Made by a program: the position numbers and the translations under genes. A stretch of DNA of 35,739 nt from Syntrophomonadaceae bacterium (GTDB taxonomy: Bacteria; Bacillota; Syntrophomonadia; Syntrophomonadales; DTU052). The DNA lies in contig JAAYEQ010000036.1 in NCBI GenBank assembly GCA_012728655.1, positions 1-35,739 of the forward strand. The letters are read 5' to 3'. This document shows, one piece after another, positions 16,206 to 25,391 of this stretch. The notes below the pieces were generated by a model, which saw nothing but the letters and a program-made list of their open reading frames with translations, was not told where the DNA came from and searched no databases. Within the stretch, counting starts at the first letter, position 1; the number at the start of each line of letters is the position of its first letter.

Positions 16206-16576
16206 AAGTTTATTCTTGCCTGACGACCGGCTGAGTGTATGCGATAAAACCGCTGGGATGCCTTTCCCCCAAGTGTATCCCTGCCTAAAGAACCCTTGTC
16301 GGATGCTGTGGTCCGTTTCCAATGACGTCCGCCAAGGCCTTTTTTCCCTTCCATCTCTGCTCGCAGTTTGATTAACTGCTTCGTCCTGAGCTGTTTATTC
16401 ACCGCCTGCTCTGGCAATCCTTACTACTGCCGGTGCTGACCGTGCCGTGACCCAGTCTCCGGTCGAATGCCGTCGTCAAAACCCCGGCGTAATGGGTTGA
16501 TTTATGGCACAAAAAGGAGATTAATCTGTTAATATCGAAGCATAAAAACACCACTTCTCGAGGGAGGTTTGCGGGT
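16206..16576. other. Intergenic region without recognised gene
   Basis: About 370 bases between the pheT terminator and zapA. Frames on the minus strand are open but lack ribosome-binding sites and give low-complexity basic peptides I do not recognise. The composition looks like decayed coding sequence, but I cannot name a source. The last 20 bases hold the GGGAGG site of zapA. Confidence 0.4.
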
Positions 16577-16897
16577 ATGGTCAGCAGGAAGAAGGAAATC
16601 GCTAAAGTGGCGGTAGAGATCTTCGGCGAAAAATATGTGATCAAGGGACCCGAAGATCCGGACTACATCCAGCTCTTGGCTGACAGGGTGGATCAAAAGA
16701 TGCACGAACTCTCTATTAAATGCCCTAACCTCAGTGTGAGCAAATTGGCAGTTCTTACCGCAATCAACCTGGCGGACGAATTGAGCAAGCTGCAGGAGGA
16801 TTATGATCATCTGGTAAATCTTTTGGAGGAGAAAAAGCGGCTGGGCAGTCTTGAGGCGGAAATGGGACCCAGGCTAAGGCAATCGCAGGCAACATAG
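16577..16897 (+). CDS. zapA: Cell division protein ZapA
   Basis: 106 residues, ATG with GGGAGG nine bases upstream. The N-terminal segment KVAVEIFGEKYVIKGPEDPD matches the ZapA beta-hairpin domain, followed by YIQLLADRVDQKMHELS and a C-terminal coiled coil (LADELSKLQEDYDHLVNLLE). ZapA binds FtsZ and bundles its filaments in the cytoplasm at midcell. zapA between pheT and polX/mutS2 is the standard Firmicute position. It ends 24 bases before polX and both are likely cotranscribed. Confidence 0.93.
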   Translation: MVSRKKEIAKVAVEIFGEKYVIKGPEDPDYIQLLADRVDQKMHELSIKCPNLSVSKLAVLTAINLADELSKLQEDYDHLVNLLEEKKRLGSLEAEMGPRLRQSQAT

Positions 16898-16921
16898 GAG
16901 GAAGTCGAAGGGGGTACCTGA

Positions 16922-18604
16922 TTGGTAGACAACCGCGAAGTTGCCGCTATTCTGGAAGAGGTAGCCAACATACTGGAGATTTTGGGTGACAACCCCTACA
17001 AGATCAGGGCATACCGGAGAGCATCTCAGACCATATGTGAACTTGGGGATGACCTGGAGGATATATGGCGGCAGGGCAAGCTGCGTACGGTCGACGGCAT
17101 CGGCAAGGCCTTGCAGTCGAAGATAGAAGAGATCCTGCAGACCGGTTCCCTGAAGTACCACCAGGAACTGCTGGACCGCGTTCCCCGCGGTGTGCTTAGA
17201 ATGCTGGAATTGCCCGGTTTGGGACCGCGAACAGTAAAGGTTATTTATGAACACCTGGGTATTACCAATCTGGACGATCTGCTGGAGGCGGCCAAAGCCC
17301 GCAAGATCCGGGAACTGCCCGGCCTGGGAGCCAAAACCGAATACAACATAAAAAAAGGCATCGAGATGCTTGAGTCCATAGGTGAAACCGTGACCCTGGG
17401 GACGGTTCTGCCCGTAGCCCGGGATTTTTGCACTTTCCTGAAAGACGGCGAGGGCATTGAAACGGCGGAATTGGTGGGCAGTATCAGACGCCGGAAACCG
17501 GTGGTGCACGACATTGACATACTGGCAGCCTCCAACGAACCGGAAAAGGTCAGAGAGCGGGTAGCCCGGTACCGAAGGCTTAAGGCTCTTGACGAGACGG
17601 GAAACGGGGTTATCAGAGGCCGAATCGGCCTCGGTTTTAAATTCGAAGTAATTGTAGTCAGTCCTTCCGATTTCCCCCTGGCTTTATTGTTGACGACCGG
17701 TTCCAAAGAACACCGAGAAGTTATATTAAATCGCATGCGGGAAGCCGGAGTCGCTTCCGGCAGTAGTGAAGCCGAAATCTACGAGAAATTGGGGATGCAG
17801 TGGATACCGCCGGAACTCAGGGAGAACCGGGGGGAGATTGAGCAGGCCGCCGCTCGGAGGCTGCCGCTGCTTGTCAACCAGTCCGAGATAAAAGGAGATC
17901 TCCACTTACATACGGATTGGACTGACGGTGCCCATTCCCTGGAACAAATGGTGGAGCAGGCCCGCGCCATGGGTTATTCTTATATAGCCGTTACCGACCA
18001 TTCCCAGTCGCTCAAGATCTCAAAGGGACTGGACGAGAAACGCCTGCGCGACCAAATGCGCTTAATTGCCCGCATGAATGAAGAGATGACGGACTTCCGC
18101 ATCCTCAGCGGGATTGAGGTTGACATATTTCGCGACGGCACCCTGGATTTCCCTGATGAGATCCTGGAGCAACTGGACGTTGTAGTGGCCTCGATCCACA
18201 GCGCCTTCCACCTCTCCCCGGAAGAACAGACCCACCGTATTATAAAGGCGATTGAAAACCCCAATGTGGATATTATCGGACACCTGACCGGCAGATTGCT
18301 AACCCGCCGCGCCGGTTACCAGGTCGATATTGACAAGGTCTTAAAGGCGGCCTCCCGCCGGGGAACCATCCTGGAGATAAACGCTCATCCGGATCGCTTG
18401 GACATTTCAGAAGAGGTGGTCATGCAAGCCCGGAAGGAAGGAGTGAAGGTGGCCATCAACAGTGATGCCCACCAGGCCGGAGATATGATGCTGATTGAAT
18501 ACGGAATATACAATGCCCGCCGTGGTTGGCTGGAGGCCGACGATGTGGTAAACACCTGGTCCCTGGACCGGCTGCTGCAGTATCTTGAGAATAAACCTCT
18601 ATAG
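16922..18604 (+). CDS. polX: DNA polymerase/3'-5' exonuclease PolX
   Basis: 560 residues, near the family length, TTG start behind AAGGGGG. Order: helix-hairpin-helix region (1-150; LEILGDNPYKIRAYRRAS, LPGLGPRTVKVIYE), nucleotidyltransferase palm (about 155-310; VGSIRRRKPVVHDIDIL with D197 and D199), then a PHP domain (about 322-560; GDLHLHTDWTDGAHS with H328 and H330, AVTDHSQSL, GIEVDIF, INAHPDRLD, INSDAH). It fills gaps in base excision repair, with Mn-dependent exonuclease activity in the PHP domain. Oddity: the third catalytic carboxylate, Asp in family VDFRL-type motifs, aligns with Glu242 here (FKFEVIVV), and the FTGSK motif reads TTGSK, so polymerase activity may be altered. The PHP metal ligands look complete. 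Confidence 0.95.
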   Translation: MVDNREVAAILEEVANILEILGDNPYKIRAYRRASQTICELGDDLEDIWRQGKLRTVDGIGKALQSKIEEILQTGSLKYHQELLDRVPRGVLRMLELPGLGPRTVKVIYEHLGITNLDDLLEAAKARKIRELPGLGAKTEYNIKKGIEMLESIGETVTLGTVLPVARDFCTFLKDGEGIETAELVGSIRRRKPVVHDIDILAASNEPEKVRERVARYRRLKALDETGNGVIRGRIGLGFKFEVIVVSPSDFPLALLLTTGSKEHREVILNRMREAGVASGSSEAEIYEKLGMQWIPPELRENRGEIEQAAARRLPLLVNQSEIKGDLHLHTDWTDGAHSLEQMVEQARAMGYSYIAVTDHSQSLKISKGLDEKRLRDQMRLIARMNEEMTDFRILSGIEVDIFRDGTLDFPDEILEQLDVVVASIHSAFHLSPEEQTHRIIKAIENPNVDIIGHLTGRLLTRRAGYQVDIDKVLKAASRRGTILEINAHPDRLDISEEVVMQARKEGVKVAINSDAHQAGDMMLIEYGIYNARRGWLEADDVVNTWSLDRLLQYLENKPL

Positions 18605-18632
18605 GTGATCCATACTAAGAGAGGGGGAATTG

Positions 18633-19310
18633 GTGGGGATAAATGTGTTCGCTTTTATCGTGCGGGCTGTAGCCATGTATGTGGTGGCTTTGATAGTGAT
18701 CAGATTGATGGGGAAGAGAGCCCTGGGAGAACTGGGGCTTTTTGATTTTGTGGTTATGACCGGAATCGGCCATGTACTGACTTCGGTGGCCTTGGACCAG
18801 AGCCTGCCTTTCTACGAAGGGGTAGGGGTTCTTATCACCCTGGCGATCATGGAATACGGGGTATCTTTTTTGTCCATGAAGAACCAGCGGCTGAGCCGTT
18901 TGATTCAGGGGAGCCCGGTTGTTATGATAAAGGACGGCAAGATCATCAGGGAAAACCTGGGCAAGGAGAAATTCAATGTTGATGACCTGATGCAGGAACT
19001 GCGCAAGCAGGGAATAAGGGATGTGAACGAGGTGGAAACCGGGATTCTGGAACCTTCCGGGGGGTTTAGCGTTATTCTCAAAGGCACGGAAGAACCGGTT
19101 ACCAGGGGTGAACTGGGGCTTGATTGGCAGCCTTCTCCCAACAGCATCCTGACCAACCGGATGGCCAACCGGGAGGAGATCTTTGCTTTGTCTCGGCGCT
19201 CGGACGTACCTCAACCGCCCCCCCTGTCCGTGGTCCGGAGTTTGGAAGAGATTCAGCTTAAACTGGATCAGGTTATCCAGCGCCTTGAAACCCTGGAAAA
19301 GAGAGAATAG
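18633..19310 (+). CDS. DUF421 (YetF-like) membrane protein
   Basis: 225 residues. GTG 18633 is chosen because GAGGGGG ends five bases upstream. Three N-terminal membrane helices (about 5-80) are followed by the DUF421 cytoplasmic domain: SFLSMKNQRLSRLIQGSPVV, MIKDGKIIRENLGKEKFNVD and DLMQELRKQGIRDVNEVETG. A short coiled coil ends the protein (EEIQLKLDQVIQRLETLEKR). Early Arg-Lys and Gly motifs (RLMGKRALGELGLFDFVVM) are typical of the family. Members are linked to the cell envelope and sporulation in bacilli, without a known reaction. It follows polX by 28 bases and is probably in the same transcript. Confidence 0.88.
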   Translation: MGINVFAFIVRAVAMYVVALIVIRLMGKRALGELGLFDFVVMTGIGHVLTSVALDQSLPFYEGVGVLITLAIMEYGVSFLSMKNQRLSRLIQGSPVVMIKDGKIIRENLGKEKFNVDDLMQELRKQGIRDVNEVETGILEPSGGFSVILKGTEEPVTRGELGLDWQPSPNSILTNRMANREEIFALSRRSDVPQPPPLSVVRSLEEIQLKLDQVIQRLETLEKRE

Positions 19311-19391
19311 CGGTTACGGCGTTATGTTATAATTTTTGGGGAATCGAGATTTATTGCTGAATGCTGCAGAAATAGTTGGGGAGGCTGAATC

Positions 19392-20399
19392 ATGAAGCTT
19401 TACGAGATATATGAACTTGCTGTCAGATTGGGGATTGAGAAAGACGTCAGGGGGCAGGAGGAGATTATCCGTATATTGGAGCGAAACCGCCGAGAGTTTG
19501 AGCGGAAGTCGGACAAGGAATCGACCTTCTTCGACCGGGAAACGCTCACCAACCCCTTTAGCGATACCAGAATTCTTTACGGAACGGGGGAGGAGGAGAT
19601 CACGTCTATTTTTTGCGGGATCGATATGGAAACCCCTGAGATTATCCTGGCAGACCGGCTGCGCGAGAAGGGCTGGAAAATCGACCTGGTTCTGGCCCAC
19701 CACCCGGAGGGCATCGCCCAGGCTGCTTTGTTTGGGGTAATGGATTTGCAGGCTGACCTGCTGTTGAGGGCGGGCATTCCCATAAATGTTGCCGAAGGGA
19801 TTATGGATTCACGCATCTCGGAAGTCAGGCGCAACATGATGCCGTTGAACCACCAGCGAGCGGTGGAAGCGGCGCGCCTGTTGGACATACCTTTTATGTG
19901 TGTGCATACTCCGGCCGATAACCTGGTGAACGATTATCTGCAGCGATATATCGACGACCGGAATCCCTGTTACCTGGAGGAATTGCTGGAGGTGCTCCTG
20001 GAAATACCGGAGTACCGTGAAGCCAAGCGGTTAAAAGCCGGTCCGGAACTGGTGGTGGGGGACAAAAAGAAACGAGCTGGCAGGATTTTGGTGGATATGA
20101 CCGGTGGAACCTCAGGATCGGCCGATATGTACGAGAAGCTGGCCGCCGCCGGCGTAGGAACGGTTATCCGCATGCACCTGACGGAAAAGCACCGGGAGGA
20201 GGCCAGGAAACATCATATAAATATTGTAGTGGCCGGACACATGGCCAGCGATTCGCTGGGGTTGAACCTTTTCCTGGACCGGTTGGAGGAGCGGGGAATC
20301 ACAATTATCCCGGCCTCGGGCCTCATCAGGATAAGTAGGCTCCAGGGCCGGCAAAATGAGGGCGATTCCGCAAATTCCGGCACCGGCGAGCATCAGTGA
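19392..20399 (+). CDS. NIF3-like (NGG1p-interacting factor 3 family) protein
   Basis: 335 residues, ATG with GGGGAGG seven bases upstream. Features suggesting the NIF3 fold are the metal-site-like DLVLAHHPEGIAQ motif in the first half and the DMTGGTSGSADMYEKL and HHINIVVAGHMASDSLGLN (His-containing) segments in the second. NIF3 proteins form toroidal hexamers with a two-metal site; no reaction is firmly assigned. This version has a longer N-terminal helical part (KLYEIYELAVRLGIEKDVRG) typical of a clostridial subgroup. The last about 15 residues are polar and probably disordered. It lies between the DUF421 and mutS2 genes on the same strand. Confidence 0.75.
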   Translation: MKLYEIYELAVRLGIEKDVRGQEEIIRILERNRREFERKSDKESTFFDRETLTNPFSDTRILYGTGEEEITSIFCGIDMETPEIILADRLREKGWKIDLVLAHHPEGIAQAALFGVMDLQADLLLRAGIPINVAEGIMDSRISEVRRNMMPLNHQRAVEAARLLDIPFMCVHTPADNLVNDYLQRYIDDRNPCYLEELLEVLLEIPEYREAKRLKAGPELVVGDKKKRAGRILVDMTGGTSGSADMYEKLAAAGVGTVIRMHLTEKHREEARKHHINIVVAGHMASDSLGLNLFLDRLEERGITIIPASGLIRISRLQGRQNEGDSANSGTGEHQ

Positions 20400-20456
20400 G
20401 GTCTTCCCGGCAGAGATCTAACGGGAAAGATGGGATCTTCCTTTGAGTCCAAGTTT

Positions 20457-20470
20457 TAAACGGCCGTTTA
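20457..20470. promoter_or_regulatory. 14-bp perfect palindrome upstream of mutS2
   Basis: TAAACGG-CCGTTTA lies 70 bases before the mutS2 start in the gap after the NIF3-like gene. No T tract follows, so an operator is as likely as a terminator. It may be chance. Confidence 0.3.
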
Positions 20471-20539
20471 GTGGGAACGCAATCTGTACTCCAGTTCATG
20501 TGTGGGATAATTGCTTAATAATACATTGGGGAGCCAGCC

Positions 20540-22876
20540 ATGAAAGAGATTTTGAGGAGACTGGAATTTAACCGGATAGTGGAGATGCTGACCGCCCATA
20601 CCCGCTCAGAAGGTGGGAAAAGGAAGGTCCTTGTCCTGGAGCCGTCTTTTGATATCGATACAGTGAAGATGCGGCTCGATGAAACCGACGAAGCTCTGGA
20701 ACTGCTGCACCATCAGGAGCCGGCATTCTTAGATGAAGTACCGGACATCAGGCCGCATTTAAGCAAGGTAAGAGCAGGAGGCATGGTTTATCCCGCCGAG
20801 ATTCTCGAGGTTCTGCAGGTTCTGCAGGCTTCGAGGCGAGCCCTGGATTTTTTGGCTCCCGGCGATGGAGAGCGAGCCCGACGGCTCCGGGATGGCCTGA
20901 CGGCGAACAGCAGTTTGGAGCGTACAATTAAGGCGGTGATCGACGAAGCCGGGGAGATCCGGGACGATGCTTCCCCCAAGCTTCAGTCCGTCAGGAGCAG
21001 CCAGAATACCTTGCGCAACCGCATTAAGGATTACCTGCGCGATTTCATCAGGTCGGCTCACAACCGGAAGTATCTCCAGGAGAGTCTCGTAACCGAGCGG
21101 GGAGGAAGATACGTGGTGCCGGTAAAGGCTGAATACCGGCACGAGGTGAGAGGAATCGTCCACGACGAATCGGCAAGCGGGGCCACTGTTTACATCGAGC
21201 CCGAACCGGTGGTGACGGCAAATAATGAGATCAAGAAACTGGAAGCCGAAGAAGCCCGGGAAGTGGCCCGAATACTGCGCGAGCTGTCAGCCAGGATCGC
21301 CGAGTTTGCCGATGACCTGCAGAGCAGTCTGGAAAGCTTGGAGACTTTGGACTTCTGGGTTGCCAAAGCCAGGCTGGCCCTTGAAATGGACGCCTTTCGT
21401 CCCCATCTGAATTCGGAAGGGAGGATAAGGCTTGTAAGAGCCCGGCATCCCCTCCTGGGTTCCAGGGCGGTACCGATAGACGTTGAGCTCGGGGACAGGT
21501 TTAACATCCTGGTGATTACCGGCCCCAACACCGGGGGGAAAACCGTGGCCTTGAAGACGGTGGGGCTGCTGGCGCTCATGATCACCTGCGGTTTGTTCAT
21601 CCCTGCTTCCTCGGAGTCGGAGATGCCGGTATTTGATAAGATCCTGGTGGATATCGGCGATGAGCAGAGTATTGAGCAGTCATTAAGCACTTTTTCTGCG
21701 CATATGACTAACATCAACCGCATTCTGAAAGAGGCTGGACGCGAATCCCTGGTTATTCTCGATGAGTTGGGCGCCGGTACGGACCCTCTGGAAGGGGCGG
21801 CACTGGCCAGGGCCATTCTGGAAAGGCTGTTGGAGAAGGAATGCAGGGTGCTGGTATCTACTCACCACAGTGAACTCAAGACCTTCGCCTACCGGCACGA
21901 CGGGGTCGAAAACGCCTGCGTGGAGTTTGACCCGGTTTCCCTGCGGCCCACTTACCGGTTGACCATCGGCCTCCCCGGTCAGAGCAATGCCTTTGAGATC
22001 GCCGAGAAGCTGGGTTTTGATGCCATGCTGGTCCAAAGGGCTCGTCAATACGTGCCGCAGCAGGAACAGGAGATTTCCCGGCTGTTAACTGATTTGAAAG
22101 AACAGCGCTTCCAGGCCCGTGCGGAAAAAGAAGCGGCCAGGAATTTACAAAAACAGTTGGAGGAAGAAAGGAACCGCCTGCAGCAGAAAGCGCTGGAAAT
22201 GGAACGGGAAAAAGAGCAGTTTATTAACCGGGTGCAGGCTGAAGCCTCACAGTACCTTAAATCGGTTCGCCAAGAGGTGGAAGACCTGCTGAATGAACTC
22301 AAGCGGCGGGCTCGTGAAGCCGAAGCCCCCAAATGGCATGAGATTGAGGAAATGAGGAAGCGTTATCAACAGGCGGTACCGGATCTTAATTTGCGGGTCG
22401 ACCCGGACTCGCAGCCGGTTGATGCCAAAAGCCTGAAACCGGGGGATTACGTTGAAGTCAAGAGTGTCAAACAGAAAGGATACGTTTTGGAGTTAAGCGA
22501 TGACGAGGTGGTGGTGCAGGTCGGCATAATGAAGTTGACCGTGCCCAGGAGAGACGTTGTTGTTCGGCCCTCCCCGGAGGAGGTCGCCAGCAGGCAGAGG
22601 AACCGCAGCTATCTTGAAAACCGTAAAAACATCCCTACGGAAATCAATCTGCGGGGTATGCTGGCCGAGCAGGCTCTGGATGAGACGGAAAGGTACGTGG
22701 AGGAAGCTTTTTTGGCGGGTCTGGACAAGATCCGTATTATTCACGGCAAGGGAACGGGGGCCCTGCGCCGGGCGGTTCGCGAGCACCTCGCACGCCACCC
22801 TTATATAAAAGAATTTCGGGACGGCGAAAACAGCGAAGGGGGTAACGGGGTAACTATTGCCTACTTGAATACGTAG
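20540..22876 (+). CDS. mutS2: MutS2 ATPase/endonuclease
   Basis: 778 residues, the usual length, ATG with GGGGAG upstream. Seen: a MutS-like core and clamp (about 1-310, SASGATVYIEPEPVV), the ABC-type ATPase with Walker A GPNTGGKT (328-335), the Q/signature region EQSLSTFSAHMTNI and Walker B LVILDELGAGTDP, a long coiled coil (about 510-610, Lys/Glu/Gln rich), a KOW-like segment (LKPGDYVEVKSVKQKGYVLE) and a C-terminal Smr nuclease domain (702-778; INLRGMLAEQALDE, IRIIHGKGTGALRRAV). It lacks the mismatch-recognition N-terminal domain of MutS. Known roles are suppression of recombination and, in Bacillus, splitting collided ribosomes. It converges with the PBP gene across a shared terminator. 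Confidence 0.97.
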   Translation: MKEILRRLEFNRIVEMLTAHTRSEGGKRKVLVLEPSFDIDTVKMRLDETDEALELLHHQEPAFLDEVPDIRPHLSKVRAGGMVYPAEILEVLQVLQASRRALDFLAPGDGERARRLRDGLTANSSLERTIKAVIDEAGEIRDDASPKLQSVRSSQNTLRNRIKDYLRDFIRSAHNRKYLQESLVTERGGRYVVPVKAEYRHEVRGIVHDESASGATVYIEPEPVVTANNEIKKLEAEEAREVARILRELSARIAEFADDLQSSLESLETLDFWVAKARLALEMDAFRPHLNSEGRIRLVRARHPLLGSRAVPIDVELGDRFNILVITGPNTGGKTVALKTVGLLALMITCGLFIPASSESEMPVFDKILVDIGDEQSIEQSLSTFSAHMTNINRILKEAGRESLVILDELGAGTDPLEGAALARAILERLLEKECRVLVSTHHSELKTFAYRHDGVENACVEFDPVSLRPTYRLTIGLPGQSNAFEIAEKLGFDAMLVQRARQYVPQQEQEISRLLTDLKEQRFQARAEKEAARNLQKQLEEERNRLQQKALEMEREKEQFINRVQAEASQYLKSVRQEVEDLLNELKRRAREAEAPKWHEIEEMRKRYQQAVPDLNLRVDPDSQPVDAKSLKPGDYVEVKSVKQKGYVLELSDDEVVVQVGIMKLTVPRRDVVVRPSPEEVASRQRNRSYLENRKNIPTEINLRGMLAEQALDETERYVEEAFLAGLDKIRIIHGKGTGALRRAVREHLARHPYIKEFRDGENSEGGNGVTIAYLNT

Positions 22877-22955
22877 TTCGTCGAGAACCCCGCGGCGACG
22901 GGCCGGAACGGCTTGGTCGAATCCACACTTCGGCCTGCGCATTCATGAACAGAAA

Positions 22956-22999
22956 GTCCTCGGTTGGGCTATAAACCCAGCCGAGGACTCGTGATTTTT
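22956..22999. terminator. Terminator between convergent mutS2 and PBP genes
   Basis: GTCCTCGGTTGGG (22956-22968) pairs with CCCAGCCGAGGAC (22976-22988), 13 bp with one T.G pair. A TTTTT run lies six bases after it on the plus strand. Confidence 0.8.
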
Positions 23000-23027
23000 C
23001 CGGATTTGTTGCTTTAGCCGCCCGATC

Positions 23028-25391
23028 TTATTCGGTAGGAAGCCGTTGTATTTGGTGCTCAGGCAGCGGACAGTGAGTCAACTGCTCAGGATTATTGATT
23101 TCAATCTCGGCGATGTATTCCCCGGGACAGCCTCCCGTTTCACCGTTCCCGGATACATTGGCCAGGTATATCCGGCCATGATGCCTGGGATCAGTACAGA
23201 TCGTTACTCTGTGGGTGCTCACCTGGCCCCCATGAATCGGGCAGTATTCCTGCGGTATGGCTCCGGGGACACCGGGAGCCAGGGTCTTATCGAACCCCTG
23301 TTGTACCGGGGTCGGACACCCCGGTGTGGCGAGCAAACCGGTTTCGGAACATATATCAATTAAAACATGCACATCGCACGATTCCTGACGCACGCTGCCC
23401 GCACCGACATAACTGGCCATGATTTGTTCATCCGGGCAGGCGGGGGTGGCCAATTTGTTTGATACCTTGCAGATGCGAACGCTTGTAATCCCGGAGGGAA
23501 CAGAGAACTCCCCTTTAGAGATCGCCACCGCTTTGGTCATAGCCGCCTTCCATATGCGGGCGGGGTAAGAACCGCCATAGATATTCTTCATGGTCTCTTT
23601 TTGATCGTATCCCATCCAGACTGCACAGGTGTAATGCGGGGTATAACCGACAAACCAGGCATCATTGTCGTTTTGTGTAGTCCCGGTTTTGCCGGCGCAC
23701 TGAACTCCCGGTATTCGGGCGGTGGTTCCGGTACCTGCCTGAACCACCGTCATCAGCATGTCGGTCATCAACCAAGCGGTTTCCTCTTTCATCACCCGGG
23801 TGTATTTGGGACGGTATTCGTAAATGATGTTGCCCGCATTATCCTCAATCTTTTTGATGATATGGTGCTGAGCCCGGATTCCGTTATTGGCAAAGCACCC
23901 GTAAGCGGAAGCGATTTCCAGGGGTGACACCCCTTTGGTGATGCCGCCCAATGCGGTTGCAAGATTCATGTCGTTGGTGCGTCCGGACTTGACCAGGGAT
24001 GTTATTCCGAGTCTTTCCGCAAACTCGATTCCGTTCTTTATGCCGATCTCATTGGCCAGCTTTACTGCATACACGTTGACCGACCACTGTACAGCCGTAC
24101 GCATGGTAATCATTCCCCGGTACTTGCCGTCGTAGTTCTTGGGTGAATACGATTGTCCTCCGACCCTGAACGTTACCGGAGCATCCTCCAAGACATAATC
24201 CGGGCTGTAACCCATTTCCAGTGCCGGTCCGTAAACCACGATTGGCTTGAAGGCTGAACCCGGCTGCCGCAACATATCAACCGCCCGGTTGAAGCCTCTC
24301 TGGTAGGTGTAGCTGCGTCCGCCGATCAGGGAAAGGATTTCTCCGGTACGGTGATCAAGCAGTATCATGGCGGACTGCACTTCCTGCCCGGTCTTGCTTT
24401 TGATGTTGGGAAAAGCATTGGGCTGGGCATAGGCTTCCTCGGCGGCTAATTGAATCGAGGGCTCCAGAGTGGTATAAATCTTTAACCCACCCTTGTAGAT
24501 GGCGTCCTGAGGATTGTCGTAGAGCCCCTCTTCTTCCAGTATTCTTTCGGCCTCATCAACCACGTAATCGACGAAAAAGCCGTACTGGTTCTGCGACTTT
24601 ACCGGTTCTTTGAAGTGAAGCTCCTGTGCATAGGCTTCATCGGCCTCCTGTTGGGTTATAAACCCGCAGTCCACCATAGAATTCAGCACAATTCGCTGTC
24701 TTTTTTTTGCCAGTTCGGGGTTCTTAAATGGAGAGTAAGTATTGGGCCTCCGAACCAGACCGGCGAGCAATGAGGACTCGGCCAGGTTTAGCTGATTCAC
24801 ATCTTTGCCAAAGTATGTCTGAGCAGCCGTCTGTACTCCCCAGGCTCCGCTGCCGAAATAGATACGGTTCAGATAGAACTCCAGGATTTCGTCCTTTGAA
24901 TACTTGCTTTCCAACTGAAACGACAGGATCATTTCCTTGATTTTCCGTTCCCAGGTCTTATCCGGGTAGAGAAAGGCATTCTTGGCCAGCTGCTGGGTAA
25001 TGGTGCTGCCTCCCTGAACTTTCTCGCCTGCCATAATGTCAACGATAAGAGCCCGGACAATGGCAACGGGGTTAATGCCGTGGTGCTCGTAGAACTGCTG
25101 ATCCTCAACCGCAATAAAGGCTTGTTTCATATGTTCCGGGATCAGGCTTAATGGGACTTGAATGCGGTTTTCTTCCGCGTGCAAACTGTAGAATGCTTTG
25201 CCGTGTCTGTCGTAAAGAGTGGTAGTCTCTGAGCCATACAAGGTTTCGGGACTCCAAGCCGGTATGTTAAGGATGGCTCCGATAACCGTTCCCAATACTG
25301 CTCCCAGGAGGACTACAGCCGTAATCACGACGGCTGACAAAATCCATTTCCGCGCATTACGTTTGGATATCTTTTTCCTGCGCTTAGACAT
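23028..25391 (-). CDS. Class A penicillin-binding protein (PBP1A-like), bifunctional
   Basis: 787 residues; ATG at 25391 with GGGGAGG eight bases upstream on the minus strand. A basic N-terminus and one membrane helix (about 15-42) anchor it outside. The GT51 glycosyltransferase domain (about 60-240) shows VEDQQFYEHHGI (catalytic Glu96) and QGGSTITQQLAKN, with FYLNRIYFGSGAWG. The transpeptidase domain shows RQPGSAFKP (SxxK), SVNVYAV (SxN) and GKTGTT (KTG). It polymerises and cross-links peptidoglycan. Oddity: after the transpeptidase, a tail of about 140 residues carries nine Cys in CP/TPxC-type repeats (LATPACPDE, LATPGCPTP, PQEYCPIHGG, TGGCPGEY). Its use in disulfides or binding is unknown. 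Monocistronic and divergent from tyrS. Confidence 0.95.
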   Translation of the reverse strand: MSKRRKKISKRNARKWILSAVVITAVVLLGAVLGTVIGAILNIPAWSPETLYGSETTTLYDRHGKAFYSLHAEENRIQVPLSLIPEHMKQAFIAVEDQQFYEHHGINPVAIVRALIVDIMAGEKVQGGSTITQQLAKNAFLYPDKTWERKIKEMILSFQLESKYSKDEILEFYLNRIYFGSGAWGVQTAAQTYFGKDVNQLNLAESSLLAGLVRRPNTYSPFKNPELAKKRQRIVLNSMVDCGFITQQEADEAYAQELHFKEPVKSQNQYGFFVDYVVDEAERILEEEGLYDNPQDAIYKGGLKIYTTLEPSIQLAAEEAYAQPNAFPNIKSKTGQEVQSAMILLDHRTGEILSLIGGRSYTYQRGFNRAVDMLRQPGSAFKPIVVYGPALEMGYSPDYVLEDAPVTFRVGGQSYSPKNYDGKYRGMITMRTAVQWSVNVYAVKLANEIGIKNGIEFAERLGITSLVKSGRTNDMNLATALGGITKGVSPLEIASAYGCFANNGIRAQHHIIKKIEDNAGNIIYEYRPKYTRVMKEETAWLMTDMLMTVVQAGTGTTARIPGVQCAGKTGTTQNDNDAWFVGYTPHYTCAVWMGYDQKETMKNIYGGSYPARIWKAAMTKAVAISKGEFSVPSGITSVRICKVSNKLATPACPDEQIMASYVGAGSVRQESCDVHVLIDICSETGLLATPGCPTPVQQGFDKTLAPGVPGAIPQEYCPIHGGQVSTHRVTICTDPRHHGRIYLANVSGNGETGGCPGEYIAEIEINNPEQLTHCPLPEHQIQRLPTE

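Noticed and set aside
16055-16417. Minus-strand ORF of 120 residues between pheT and zapA
   Set aside because: Start lacks a usable ribosome-binding site, the product is unrecognised and it runs over the pheT terminator and 3' end.
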